Shown here: in pieces, positions 13,519 to 25,500 of the stretch
Layout of the letters: every line of letters begins with the position of its first letter
Numbering within the stretch: the stretch's first letter is position 1
From: Opisthocomus hoazin
Lineage: Eukaryota; Chordata; Aves; Opisthocomiformes; Opisthocomidae
Assembly (NCBI RefSeq): GCF_030867145.1
Contig: NC_134417.1
Span: 11,447,577 to 11,511,576, forward strand
Reading direction: 5' to 3'
DNA length: 64,000 nt
The notes under the pieces: model-generated
Seen by the model: only the letters and a program-made list of their open reading frames with translations
The model's database searches: none
What the model was told of the DNA's origin: nothing
Translations under genes and position numbers: made by a program

Positions 13519-15648
13519 TCAGATCACCTATATTTCTACCACAACAGGATACACCAAACAATAAAAAGCTAAAAATACCCTTCCATTTTAAGATCAAAAA
13601 CAGTGTATATACAGGATCGAGCTGTTCACAGCTACATTTTACAAATATAGAACTACTGTAAGTAAAAAACACATAAGTTTCTGAAAACTAGAAGCATTGT
13701 TTACAGTGTTTACTCACCAGCACACTGCTTTTAAAATTCTTAGTTCAAATATAACATTGTTAAAATTAGCTGCAAAAACTCAAATATTAGTATTTTCATA
13801 AATACATTCCACTCCTATCAATATTTATTAAACAGGCTACCAAATAATTGAAAGGTATACAATTATTTGTCAAGTACTGCTTTCATGTTCATTATGCATA
13901 TTTTATATACATATATAACTAAAATATATTTTAAAATTTTAGCGTAATGAAAAACTTTAAAACCTCACAACTCTGTTTAAGCAGAAATCAAATACTAGTA
14001 AACCACCTCTGCACTATTAGAAGTCTAGTCTTGGGGGTGGGAAGGAAGAAAGAGAGAACTGGAGGGAAGAGAATATACCAGAGATAAACAGCAGTAATCA
14101 CAGCAATGCTTGCTAGCTTCTGAAGTCTTACAAACAAAGTATATCTGCAGTGACAGTTCCCCTAGAAAAAGTTTATACAATAAATAGAAATTTAAGCCAT
14201 CAGAAGTCCTCTTCTTTCTCATTATGAAGCATGTACTTCATGTTTGTCAGGTGGTAACTACTCAACTCCTCTTTCTGACATCCTTTAAAGCACCAGGAAG
14301 CTCAATATTCGTAACACACACACACAATACATAAATTGTGGAAGCTACCCTGTTTGAGTGAAGTTTTGTGCTACGGTGTTAGAACCTCTGGATCCATATT
14401 TTTTCCCACTGAACAAGGCAGAAAGTGAAAAAAATACCTAAGCAGCCCTTTGGAAAAAAATATTTTAAATTAAAATTATTATTGGATTGCTACACATAAT
14501 AAAACCACCCTGAAAACAAACCGCACACACTCTAAAAACGTTCCCGAGTTGCATGCCAGGCTTACAGAACAAATTCAGGCCAGTACCAAGCACTCGTTTC
14601 CTCCCCGTGTGTAAATGCGACACAATCAGGCCTCACAGGCAGGCCTCTCTCCCCAGCACAGGCAGGACCTTTGTTCGATACGTCGATGTTTTTCCTCCAC
14701 AGCCCTCGGCACAACTTTCCATTCTCTCCCCTATTATTTTCCGGTTCACAGTCTAGACTTTCGGACTCCGGTCCCGTGCAAAGCCTCGGCTGCCGAGAGA
14801 GCCCGTGCGCGGGGAGGGGGGGGCAGGGGGAACAATACAAAAGTTGCCCGGCAGGAAGACGGGGCCTACAGGGCTGGCGAGCGCCCGGCTGCTCCCCGCG
14901 CCAGCGCCCGGCCCGGCAGGCGGCCCCGCGCCGGGCCCGGCCGCTCCCCGCCGAGGGCCAGGGCCAGCGCTGGGCAGCCAGGGCAGAGCCCCGCGTCTGA
15001 TCAGCCTCCAAGTACGGCGCGTTATGCAAGCGAACGCCAGCACCGGGCAGCTCGCTTCTTGGCCGAAAGCGACAAAAACATCGGCTCCGAAACGTCTGAC
15101 TGCGGAAACGGCCGCTCTCGCGGGGAGCCAGCGCTCCAACTCCGGTCCCACGGGCGCCTCCATTCTCTTCCCACCTTCTTCCTCCCCCCCCAAGCTTGTG
15201 AAATATGGACGTCGACCGATTATTTAGCATTTTCATCGAGCCGGACAGGGGGGAAGGAAAGAGGAGGTGCTGTTCTCTCCTATGAGATATTCGATAGCTC
15301 CTTCGGGGTGGGGGGAAAAATAGAAAGAACAAAAAAAACCAAAAAACAAACAAAACCGAGTGAGCCATTCGGGAAAAGGGAGCCAGGCGGGGTGGGGGAG
15401 GGAGAAGCCGGGGAAGGGCACACGAATCGGCACGGCAGTGTCAACACCGACACTGCCCTTTTGTATCGACAGCCGCGCAAGGCCCGAGAGGGGAGGCCGC
15501 GCTCCCCCCGCGCCAGGCGGGATGTCCCCACAGCGGGCTCCGGGCACTGCCTGGCCATTTTGTCAGCTCCGTTTCCACCCCTTCCCTCCTCGGCGAGGAC
15601 CCCCCCCCCCCCGCCCCGTTACACACCCCCGGGCCCCCCCCCACTCAC

Positions 15649-16300
15649 CAGCGCGGCGTCGTGTCGTCCCCTTCCCCCCCCCCCCGCCGCCACCCCCATC
15701 CGCAACAAAGCTCCGGGATGGCGCTGCTCCCCTCCCCCTGCCCCGGGAAGGGCAGCTCGGCTAACGCCGGGGACGTCACAACAGGCCCGACCGCCCGGCC
15801 CGGAGGCTGCCGAGGGGGCCCAGCGCCACGCCGCCCCGCGCCCGCCTCCCCCGCGCCCCCTGAAAGAACAGAGGGGCCCTGGGTACCTAGTTTGTCCCGA
15901 TGCGGCCTCCGCAGACGCTCCGCGCCTCCCCTCCTCCCGGCAGCAGCCTCCTCTCTTCCCTTCAATTATCAGCTGAAGCCGCAGCACCCAGCAGCGCCTC
16001 GTCCGCCGCCGCCGCCGAACCCTTTCCAGCGGCGCGAGGGGGAGGCTGGGGGACTACTTTCTGCCGGCGCCGGGGCCCGCGCCGGGGCCCGCGCGCCCCC
16101 CCGGCCGGACCGGCGGCCCCCACCCCGGCTGCCGCCCCCCACGCAGCCCCCGCTGCGGCCTGTGCGCGCCCCGCTCCCTGCGCTCGGCGGGGTCGGCGTT
16201 CGGCGGTCAGTATCCCTCCGCCGGGGTCGTCACCCCGGGGTCCGCGCGAGCGTCTCCCCCCACGCGGGGGCGGGGGTGGCGGCCGACGGAGGAGCGGGGC
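15649..16300 (-). other. TRIP12: Candidate TRIP12 non-coding exon 1 (5' end uncertain)
   Basis: On the minus strand, CGCTG followed by GTGAGTGGG is a consensus donor whose exon side starts at 15649. It lies in the CpG island upstream of FBXO36 on the opposite strand, where the TRIP12 first exon is expected. The right-hand limit is a guess and the true exon may be far shorter. A (CCG)5 run at 16003-16017 would lie in or near its 5' UTR. Confidence 0.4.
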
Positions 16301-16413
16301 TGTGCCGGCGGCGAGAACGAAGACCCTGCCCGGCCGCCGCGTTACCGCCGGGCCTGCTCCTTTAAGAGGGGGCTGGGCTCCCGGTGACCCCGCGTGATAT
16401 CCGCCTCTTCCTG

Positions 16414-16427
16414 GTTGCCATAGACAC
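16414..16427 (+). promoter_or_regulatory. X-box-like (RFX) motif 20 bases upstream of the FBXO36 ATG
   Basis: GTTGCCATAGACAC fits the X-box pattern RYYNYY, 1-3 bases, RRNRAC with one mismatch. RFX factors bind such sites near the starts of ciliary genes. Whether RFX acts on FBXO36 is inference. Confidence 0.4.
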
Positions 16428-16446
16428 CGCCTTCCAGCGTCCCAAA

Positions 16447-16542
16447 ATGGCGTCACCGCTGAGGGAGGCGGTGTTCGAGGCGAGCGGGCAGGCCCTGGCC
16501 CCCAGCAAGGACTTCTACCAGCTGCTCGTCACCCGGCGGGAG
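16447..16542 (+). CDS. FBXO36: FBXO36 coding exon 1
   Basis: This exon encodes residues 1-32, from MASPLREAV to VTRRE. It ends after a GAG codon at a GTGGGT donor in phase 0. The start sits within CAAAATGGCG, a strong initiation context that is also a YY1-like motif. The exon lies inside the CpG island. Confidence 0.95.
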
Positions 16543-19500
16543 GTGGGTGCCGGGCTGCCCGCGGGCGCGGAGCGGCGGCTGCCCCGCCGTTCCCTTCCCG
16601 TCACGGTCGCCGCTGCTCCCTCCGGCCAGGAAGGAAAGCAGCTGGGGCCTGCCCCGGCTACTGAGGCAGCAGCGGCTCTAGCGAGGGCCCGGCCTTGGGG
16701 AAGGGCTGGTGAGGAACGGAGGGGCTCGCGGCGCCGTGCCGGGGGAGGGCGGGGGTCGCCGGTGAGTGCTGCGGGCTTGGCCTCCTGAGGGCTGGGGACG
16801 CCTTGCCGCGGCCTGCGGGCACGGCCTCGGTGGGTGGCTGCGGAGCGGATTTGGTACCGAAGAGGGGTATTGCCTGGCGTGGGTGAAAGTCTGTCAGAAC
16901 GAGGAGCCGCTGTGTGTGCGAGGCTCCTTCTACCTAAAGTATCCCAAGCCTGTGGGAAGGGGCTCTGGGTGAGGACCAGAGGAAGGGTGGGGGGAGGGGA
17001 ATAGATCCTTCAAAAGTTGAGTTAGTAGCCTTGAGAAAAATGGTATACACATCTGTGATTTTATAGCCTTAAAACAAACTCAAGTCTACGCTCAAATGCC
17101 TCACAAATAGATGGGATATATTTAAAGTGAGTAAATGACAAATCCGTAAGTGACGTCGCAGTATAACTCCTAAGGAAAGACAAATTTAGCTGTACTCTCA
17201 GAGTAACTGGACTCAAGATGGGGGAAACAGTAGTCTAACACCTCATTCCAGGAAAATAAAATTAAACTGCCCAGATGGGAATGGAAGGCTGTGTATATTT
17301 TCCATATGGTACCTGAAGACGTTGAGGTGTCCTGCCTTATGGCTGTGTACATAACTGGTTTTCCAGTTGGGGAAATAAGCAGTGCTAAAAATCCTGGAAG
17401 GGATTGTTTTGAACTTTTTTTTGAAATATGCTGTAAAATGTGCTGTATGAACATTTTTTGGAATAATCTAATAGTAATCATCAGTGGAGAATATTTGACA
17501 GTAAATGAATGAGATTTAACAAATCTGATCATCAGTTTGTAAGGTTATGAAATAAAAATGCGAATCTTCTATAACTTTTGTTTGAGTTTGACCTATTTTT
17601 GACTGGGTTGACTTTGCGTGTAGAAGAGATGAACATAGATGCTTGTCTCAGCCTGGACCTACTGACTTGGAAGTTGTGAAGTTTCAAAAATTTTTCTGAG
17701 AAAGCTTTTAAAATGTCTCACCAGAACAAAAAAAAATACGCACGTGTTTTGAAACTAGGAGGAAGCTGTTGGTTTGTTTTCCCAAAGTAAACAAAAACAG
17801 TGAACATATTTTCTTCCAGGGGTGTGGGAATTGTCAGGTTTGCAGTTGAGAAATTAGAGGGAGAGGGAGGTGACAAACTGAAGTTCAGCTGCAATTCCAA
17901 ATGATCTGTGTTCCGTATATTATATGCTCCTTCCTTTGGTGTCCTTGGTGCCAAGATTTTCTTCTTATGTCATCAGAGTCTTTAGCAGTTTCAGAAGGGG
18001 TTTCTTCTCAAAAATCTTTTTTGAGGTAGAACTGACAAGGCAACCTTAGGAGCTTTGAGTTCCACCAAAGGTGAGAGTAATTACAGTGCTGCACAATAGC
18101 TGGGAAATGCGTGCTTTGCTGTAGCTGAAGTCGTGTAGCAGGCCTCATGGGAATCATATCAGCGGTGTGCTTGTTCATGGAATATGTAATTGAGTGTTAT
18201 GGGGTTTTTACCATTCATTTTTGTACTCGGATAATAAATATAAGATGTTCCTTACTATTATTATCTTCAGTTTTTTTATTCTTGTATCGATTTCCTGTCA
18301 AACACTTCAGGTATCTATTTTTTATTTTGTTTTCAGCTGCCCAAATATATCCTTAAAACAAACCAAAGCCAGTTAACATGAACTCTTCAAAAAGCTTTGT
18401 AACTGTCGGTGGAAGTAAGTTAAAATTGATCTGTAAATGTTTCTTGTACAAAGACATTTCCAGGAAGTTAGTGTCATTGAAAAAGAACTGGTTTGGATTA
18501 TTTGAAAAAAATTCACTTTGATTTTATGATGGTAAGATCATTTGAGTACGATGCAGTGAGCGCATGTATTTGAATATACCACTATATCCTCTGAAGCTGA
18601 TGTATCTGATTCCAGCAACACTTCCCAGTTCAATTACATTTGAAGTCACTATTGCTGAAAACAAGTAACTTCACATAAGTCATCTCTGCAGTTTCAACTG
18701 CTGTACGCATAAAACTTGTGGGTGCTACTTAGCCTTTCTGTAGGCTATGGAGTCTCCTGAGTTCTGTGTCAAAAATAGTAATTGAAGGTATGTGCATCAG
18801 TGATGTGCCAGGTTATGCATTGTGTAAAATATATTCAGCCATACTGTGCACCCAGGAGGCCTAGTTGTTGGTTCACGTTCCCAGTATGCTGGTTTGCAGT
18901 CTACTAATAAATAATAGTCATTGCCTGAAAGACCTTACAGTCTCAGCCTCCAACCTCGCACATAGTTACATGAATGCTGAAATTTGCGACTTTGAATAGT
19001 CCCATTCTTTAAAGTCAGGGGTTTCAAAACAGTCCATTGTTTTTCTTTAAAAGCAAAAAGGGAGTTTATGGCTGCATGGTAGATTTGTATGAAGGCTCCC
19101 ATATTTCTGTAAGTGTTGCCCTACTTTGAATGGTCTAGCTGGGCTTTACATGAGCTGTAAATTCAAATCCTTCAGGATGAAGTTACTGATATGCTGGGCG
19201 TGTCTTACACAGTTCCAGAGTGCAGGTACCCGTGGTCATGTCCAGGATTTCCTGGTATCAGCTGACTATCAAGTCAAACTGGCATAGAACCAGAAATCCT
19301 GTACAAATACAGAAGGTTTTAAGAATGTGTTAGGGCAAAAAATTTAGTTGGACAAGGAGCCCATATCTGGGGGGAAAGGCAAGTCCATGGCATCAGGCTT
19401 TGTGTTCAGACAAGCCATGTGAAATGTCTGTGGTTTTCGTTTCGATTTTCCCCTCATTCTGGGGAATTGATGTCTGTCTTCCATCGTGCAAGCTGATCCA

Positions 19501-22500
19501 TTAGGGGTGATCTCCAGAAGGCGTTTTTGAAGTCTGCTACTGCTTCAGGACCAGTACAGTAGGCCCAAACTATTGTATATTGTATAAATAAAAATAAATG
19601 ACTTGGAATTGCTGTAAATTAAAAGAAAGTATGTCTCTGAGAGCAAAGTGTACAGTAAGAAGTTTGTTGAAGCTGAGTATAGGACAATAATCAAACAAGA
19701 CAGACAATCAGAGTACCTAGGGTGTGACACCACAGGAGCACACATTCTCAGCTATATTCATATGTATTATTTTACTACTGGAAAAATAAATTGGAAAACA
19801 TTTGTTTATTACTTTCAATATTGTCAGTTGTAATAATAGCGAGGTGTACTGTAGCATGCTTGTTTGTGTTTAACTCAGATCTAGAGAAAGTTGGACACCT
19901 GGAAAAGTGAAAGCAAGGCCTGCTGCAGGCACACAAGATACTGGAAGCAGACAAAAGCAGAGGCTACTTTGAACTCTGCTAACCCATCAAATGCAATGGT
20001 AGTTGGAAAAAAAAATAGCTAGAAATACATGCACTTGTTTATGTGGCTGTATTGGTGTCTGAAAAGTGATAAGGAGACTCTTGATTGTAACTTTTCTTTT
20101 TGCAGCAAAAGACAGCTTCCATCTCAGATACAAATTCAGTTTCAATTACATTTCAAAATTAGAGCTGTTAATCAGGACTTTATGAACAAAGGTATTGATT
20201 ACTGAGTAGCAAGTGTGCACTTCCATTGAGAAGTTAGGAAGGGAAGATTACCAACTAGTTTCTGCATAAGCTGCCTCAGGGAGGAAGTATAAGGAGAAGG
20301 GGAGAGCCTTGTAGCTCATTGCAAATTACTCTTCTAAAAGTAAACTGTGTAAAGGTACAGATGCAGAAGTGAGTATTCAGGGAATACAGTTCAACCAGTT
20401 GGATTGTGTAGCGGGAGACATCTTTTGAACCATCAGTGAAAAGAATTTTTTTCCAAGTAGCTATTTTAAGGTTGCAATCATAACTTTACAAATGCAGGGC
20501 AACTATCCCACATATTTCCCCTGTGTGGGGATCTACCAGTCCCACTGCAGAAATATAAGATTGAAAGAGACGACTTCAGGTCATCAAGTCCTGGTCACTG
20601 CTGTTTCATCCAGCCGCATAATAGATCTTCATAGCATAAACGGGACTTGATGTGTTCCAAAGGTAGTGAGGCTTTTTTTGCTTTCCTACTTCACGCAGAA
20701 CAACTGCTCCAGATCATCGCTTCTCTGGTGGTTAGAAATGCAGTGTTACAGACTAATTTACATCTTATTTTGTGTGTGGATATCTTTTAGCTTGAATACT
20801 GCCCTTCTGTGTAGGTTATACATATAATATATACAATGTTATGTATGCGTGTATATGTGTGTGTGTATATATGAAATGTTATATATGTTTAATAAATGTG
20901 TCCTCTTGATAGAATTTGTTTTTGTTTGTTTTCAGTCTCCACTTGTGAAGCAGACTCTGTACTTCCTGGTCACCTTAGTGTCTTTTTGCTGCATTTCTTC
21001 CCATTAGAACTTTGGTTCCTAATAAGTCTTACAAGTGCTGTGTGCAAAGGCACTGTTAGTGCCCTGTGTCTTCTGGAAAATTCTGTGTGATTTAAATTTT
21101 AGGATTGTATTTAATTCTTTACCAAAATCACATTAGTGACTCTTGATCATCCTTTGATCAGTTATTATTCTAATGTCTTTATTCTCTGTCAGCTTTCAAT
21201 TTATAACCCTTTGTTTTATGGCAGAAATTGTTTCTAAATGAATGACTTTGCCATTTGTACTTTTTTCCCCCCTCACTCCAGGAGTGCTTTGAATTGTTAT
21301 GAAGAAGAAGTTGGTGTACATGTCAGGGTAAACACACTAAATAGAAAAACTTACTTGACCAGAAAATGTGGACTAGGAATCCTGCTAGAATTCGTGGGAA
21401 CAGTGGATAGGTTTTGTTTTGTGGGAGTGCATGTAATATTACACAGAATGGGAATCTTTTTTGTCTCGAGACTGACATCAAGGATGACAACTTGTTTAAC
21501 ATATGCCTTTCCATCTACCTTTCACTGTACTTGTTCTTCAATCACTTTTGAAATGCCAAATTAATATTTGATATGCCAGTTACAATTTGGCAAGGTTTGT
21601 TACAAACCACAATAGACATTATCTGTTTGTACAAAGCAAGCAATAAATCATATGGCTTCCAACATTAAACATAAGATGACTTGAGATAGCCACACAAATA
21701 ACCTTTCAAATAAAATTTCTTATAAATTTTCTAACAGATGATAAGTACAGGTTTTGAAAAGTGCAAGAGGACTCCAGATGGTGTGGTAGTGTAGAAAAGG
21801 TCGGTCGCCCAGTTTGGTCAAACAAGGAATATAGACCGACCCCCTAAAAAAAAAGTCTGGTGCTTAATCTGCTTATAGGACAGGCTGATAACTAAAAAGA
21901 TGAGACTGGTAACAAAAGAAACGTAATGGGAAAATGATCCACTCAACATGTAATTAATACTAGCATCTGGCGTCATTTAATGAATGCTGCACTAATCAAA
22001 GGATTTTAGCTACTAATCCGTAAAAGGCAGGCATCATATGTATACAAAACTAATGTCGTTTGTGTAATATTCCACATATGATCTGCTCGTGTAACAGTCA
22101 GGATAACTGAATTTTATCAAATATGTAACTGCAGAATTGTATGTTTGGTTAGAGACCAGCAACTAGATTCTCTGACAGACGTGTGCGGGACATCTAGATG
22201 AGCAAATAGTGTAAGTAACTAGGCAAACATTTCTGATGACTGTTCGTGTTCTTTACCCATCATTGCTCCTATTGTTTAGTGTTCACTTCTACGTCTTCAA
22301 TCAGTTTCTTATTAAATCAATATATTCTGAGCACAGTGTATTATTTTGGATACTGAGAACTACAATATTTTCTTAAAAGTTCTTGTAGTTAGTTGTTTGC
22401 ATTTAAAAAATAGAGTTGTTTTCTGGCTTTTTTGGTTGTAAGTGAAAATTCTGAACCTACAGCACCTAAATCCTAAAAAAAAAATTTAAAAAATCCCTTT

Positions 22501-25500
22501 TCAGTAAACAACCCGATTCCATGTCAGATTTCTATAAACCCTAAATTAAAAGAACAAAACAAAACAACCTGAAAAAAACCCCATTTCCACTAATATTTCA
22601 ATTTTAGGAGACATTAATAAGTGATTGTTTTACTGGTTGTGAGCTGATTGTTTTTCAGTTGGGAGTACCTTCAGACTGTTGAAACCTGCAAGAATGGTTC
22701 CTCCGTTTTGAAAAATGGTACTGAGTGTAACTTTGAAAAAGTTAACTGAGTGTTGGCTTTGTATCTTGGGCTTGATTTTAAGTCTAGTGATGACACGATA
22801 TATAACCTATTTGATTGACAGAAGATGCCATTTGAAGTGCTTAAGCCAGATGGATTGGGGGAAAAAAAACTTAACATGTTATTATAGTAATTAAGCCAAA
22901 ATTAATTTCATGTTATACAAAACAATTTTTTGCAAGATAAGTCCAATTTTAAGTAAAGATCTGTGGGAGATGAACCTTTTTCAAAGTCAGACTATTTTAT
23001 TTGCATTTGAAACCTGAAAGGTGCCATACCAGTTATTGCCTAGCTGGTCCAATTCTATTCGAGTCTCTTCATTGACATTTCAGATGGAGAATGTGAGTTC
23101 TTAACAAACACAAGGAGGACAGAAATTTCTCTAAAGGGGGTTTAAAGATATTTTTTTAATGAACTGTTTGCATAGAGGGCTTCAATTGCATAAAACTAGC
23201 AACTTTTTTGTTGCTGTTGTCTTAGATTAGAATTGTTTCAAGCATGGTTTGATGGCTTCAGGAGAAGGAAGCCATTTTGTTCCAGCTCAGGAAATGCTCT
23301 ACTATGCTGAAAAAGTGTATTTCCAAAATAATTGAATACTTTCGTGGTAGAGGTATCACACAGTATTAAGCAATTATTAGCAGGAGAATGTTTGTTAACC
23401 CTAAAATATATAAGGAAATCTCATTTGCTTTTTCACGGTCTCTAATTCGGATATTTAAGTAAACAGTAGAGCTGCTTGGAAAATGGAAACAGTTTCTCTG
23501 GGGAAAAAACGCTGTATTGGAAAAACATGACTATTGCTGTCAGGTGTTTCTGTTCAAAGCTAAAATATGTTGGTTTAGCAATGTTGTGATGTTGTGTTGC
23601 AGTTCAGATGCCTGATAGTATCTTTCACTTCTTCCATCCTTCGCCACCTCTGGAAGTATGCAGTTGCTGGATCTTATCCATAAGGTTTTGGGGAAGATTT
23701 TGGAATTCTTTGGTCATGCTGCAATACTGAAGATGTAATCCAGCACAAGAACCCAACTGACACACAAAAATTTGTACTTTTAACAACTGAAATGCAATTT
23801 GTGATGTCTTGCAATAGCAATGTTGGTATGTCAGGGCTTTCCTTATTGGTGGATCAAGGTTTCTCTGCAGAAGGCGTAACATACAACGATGTGGTGGGGT
23901 TTTTCCTTCCCAAAAGACTCGATTTTTTGGGTTGTTGTTTTGTTTCTTCCCCCCATGAACATTACTAAATGTTTAACCCTGTAAAACATTCCCCATGCAT
24001 CAGTACAGGCTTGGGGCGGACCTGCTGGGAAGTAGCTCTGTGGAGAGGGACCTGGGTGTCCTGGTGGACGACAGGTTAACCATGAGCCAGCAGTGTGCCC
24101 TGGCTGCCAAGAAGGCCAATGGCATCCTGGAGTGCATTAGGAGGAGTGTGGCCAGCAGGTCGAGGGAGGTTCTCCTTCCCCTCTACACTGCCCTAGTGAG
24201 GCCCCATCTGGAGTACTGTATCCAGTTCTGGGCTCCCCAGTTCAAGAAAGATGAGGATCTACTGGAGAGAGTCCAGAGGAGGGCTACGAGGATGGTGAGG
24301 GGACTGGAGCATCTCTCCTACAAGGAGAGGCTGAGGGAGCTGGGCTTGTTCAGCCTGAAGAAGAGAAGGCTGCGAGGGGACCTAATATATACTTACAAAT
24401 ATCTGAAGGGTGGGTGTCAAGAGGATGGGGCCAAGCTCTTTTCAGTGGTGCCCAGCGACAGGACAAGGGGCAATGGGCACAAACTGAAGCAGAGGAAGTT
24501 CCGTCTGAACATGAGGAAGAACTTCTTCCCTCTGAGGGTGATGGAGCACTGGAACAGGCTGCCCAGGGAGGTTGTGGAGTCTCTCCTTCTCTGGAGATAT
24601 TCAAGACACGCCTGGACAAGGTCCTCTGCAGCCTACTGTAGGTGACCCTGCTTCGGCAGGAGGGTTGGACCCACAGGGGTCCCTTCCAACCCCTGCCATT
24701 CTGTGATTCTGTGAATGAATTTGAAATTAGAGATATAACTGATATTGAGTCCTTAAGGAGTTGTTACTTATGAAGTTCAGTTGTTTGTGAGCCTATGATA
24801 ATTCAGTACTGTCATGTGGGCTTATACAATTCCTTTTACAGTAGTGGTTGAGCTGTTATTTTAAGATGCATTGGAATATTCTCATATCATTTTCAATTAA
24901 GGCGTGTTAAAGATAATAAAGTAATCTTAGTTAATTCCCTGTTACTATTATTTGCTATTAATCTGGTTTTCTGTATCACTGGTAGTCTAGAGATGATTTT
25001 TTTCTTTGCTCTAGGCTGGTTATGTCCACTTGCAACTAGTCTTTAGTATATACAGACAGCAGTATCATGCTGAATTACAATGTTTAAGCTCCCATTTTAT
25101 TTCAAATTTTGTGTATGGCTTTAATATTTGTGGCTTTCTTCAAAGGTATCATGCTTGATCTAGTTCTGCCTGCCAAGAATGATTTTCAGGTCATGAAGGT
25201 GTAATAGTTTCTCAAGGTAAGCAATCACTACTATCTTCAGCTTAAGTAAGTAAATGTTTCCTACTCTACCTGAGTGTCTGTTGTTTACATCTTCATTATT
25301 GTCAGTCCTTGTTCTTCCAGAGGAAGATTTAGTTATATTATTCACTTGCCTTACTTTAGGTAGTACATCCCTTATCCCTGTTGCTCTCTGTCTTGGGAAA
25401 CCTCAGGAGTAATTCCACTTTTGTGTTACCAAAGGTAAGTTTGTGTTCCTATCTTTTGTCTTGTTTCCCTTCTTCTTGCTTCAAGCTAGGAAAATAATGA

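Larger units (their letters stand above)
1..15648 (-). other. TRIP12: Probable TRIP12 intron 1 (partial)
   Basis: The stretch to the left of the bidirectional promoter is AT-rich and lacks any exon I recognise. Gene order places TRIP12, a HECT E3 ubiquitin ligase, here on the minus strand with its long first intron next to the promoter. Contents: CR1 tails at 829-910 and 9688-10960, a possible CR1 scrap near 11,375-11,445, a 22-A run (8935-8956), a T10/A18 pair (13475-13518) and a CA run near 14,320. The assignment rests on synteny, not on TRIP12 coding sequence. Confidence 0.6.
14700..16960. promoter_or_regulatory. Bidirectional CpG-island promoter of TRIP12 and FBXO36
   Basis: About 2.2 kb of GC-rich, CpG-dense sequence with long C runs (13 C from 15,600; another near 15,675) and GC boxes, and no clear TATA or CCAAT box. 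Motifs on the FBXO36 side include an ETS-like CTTCCTG, an X-box-like GTTGCCATAGACAC (16414-16427) and a YY1-like motif over the start codon. A CRE-like GACGTCAC lies near 15,772. The long ORFs through the island on both strands are unlikely to be genes, because they follow base composition and resemble no protein. Confidence 0.8.

Noticed and set aside
14562-16456. Long ORFs (up to 453 codons) on both strands through the TRIP12-FBXO36 CpG island
   Set aside because: High GC removes stop codons in every frame. The translations are low-complexity Pro/Arg/Gly/Ala and resemble no protein.
20540-20610. TTCAGGTCATCAAGTCC near 20,570 as a CR1 tail
   Set aside because: The similarity is short, lacks the ATTCTGTG tail and is not convincing.
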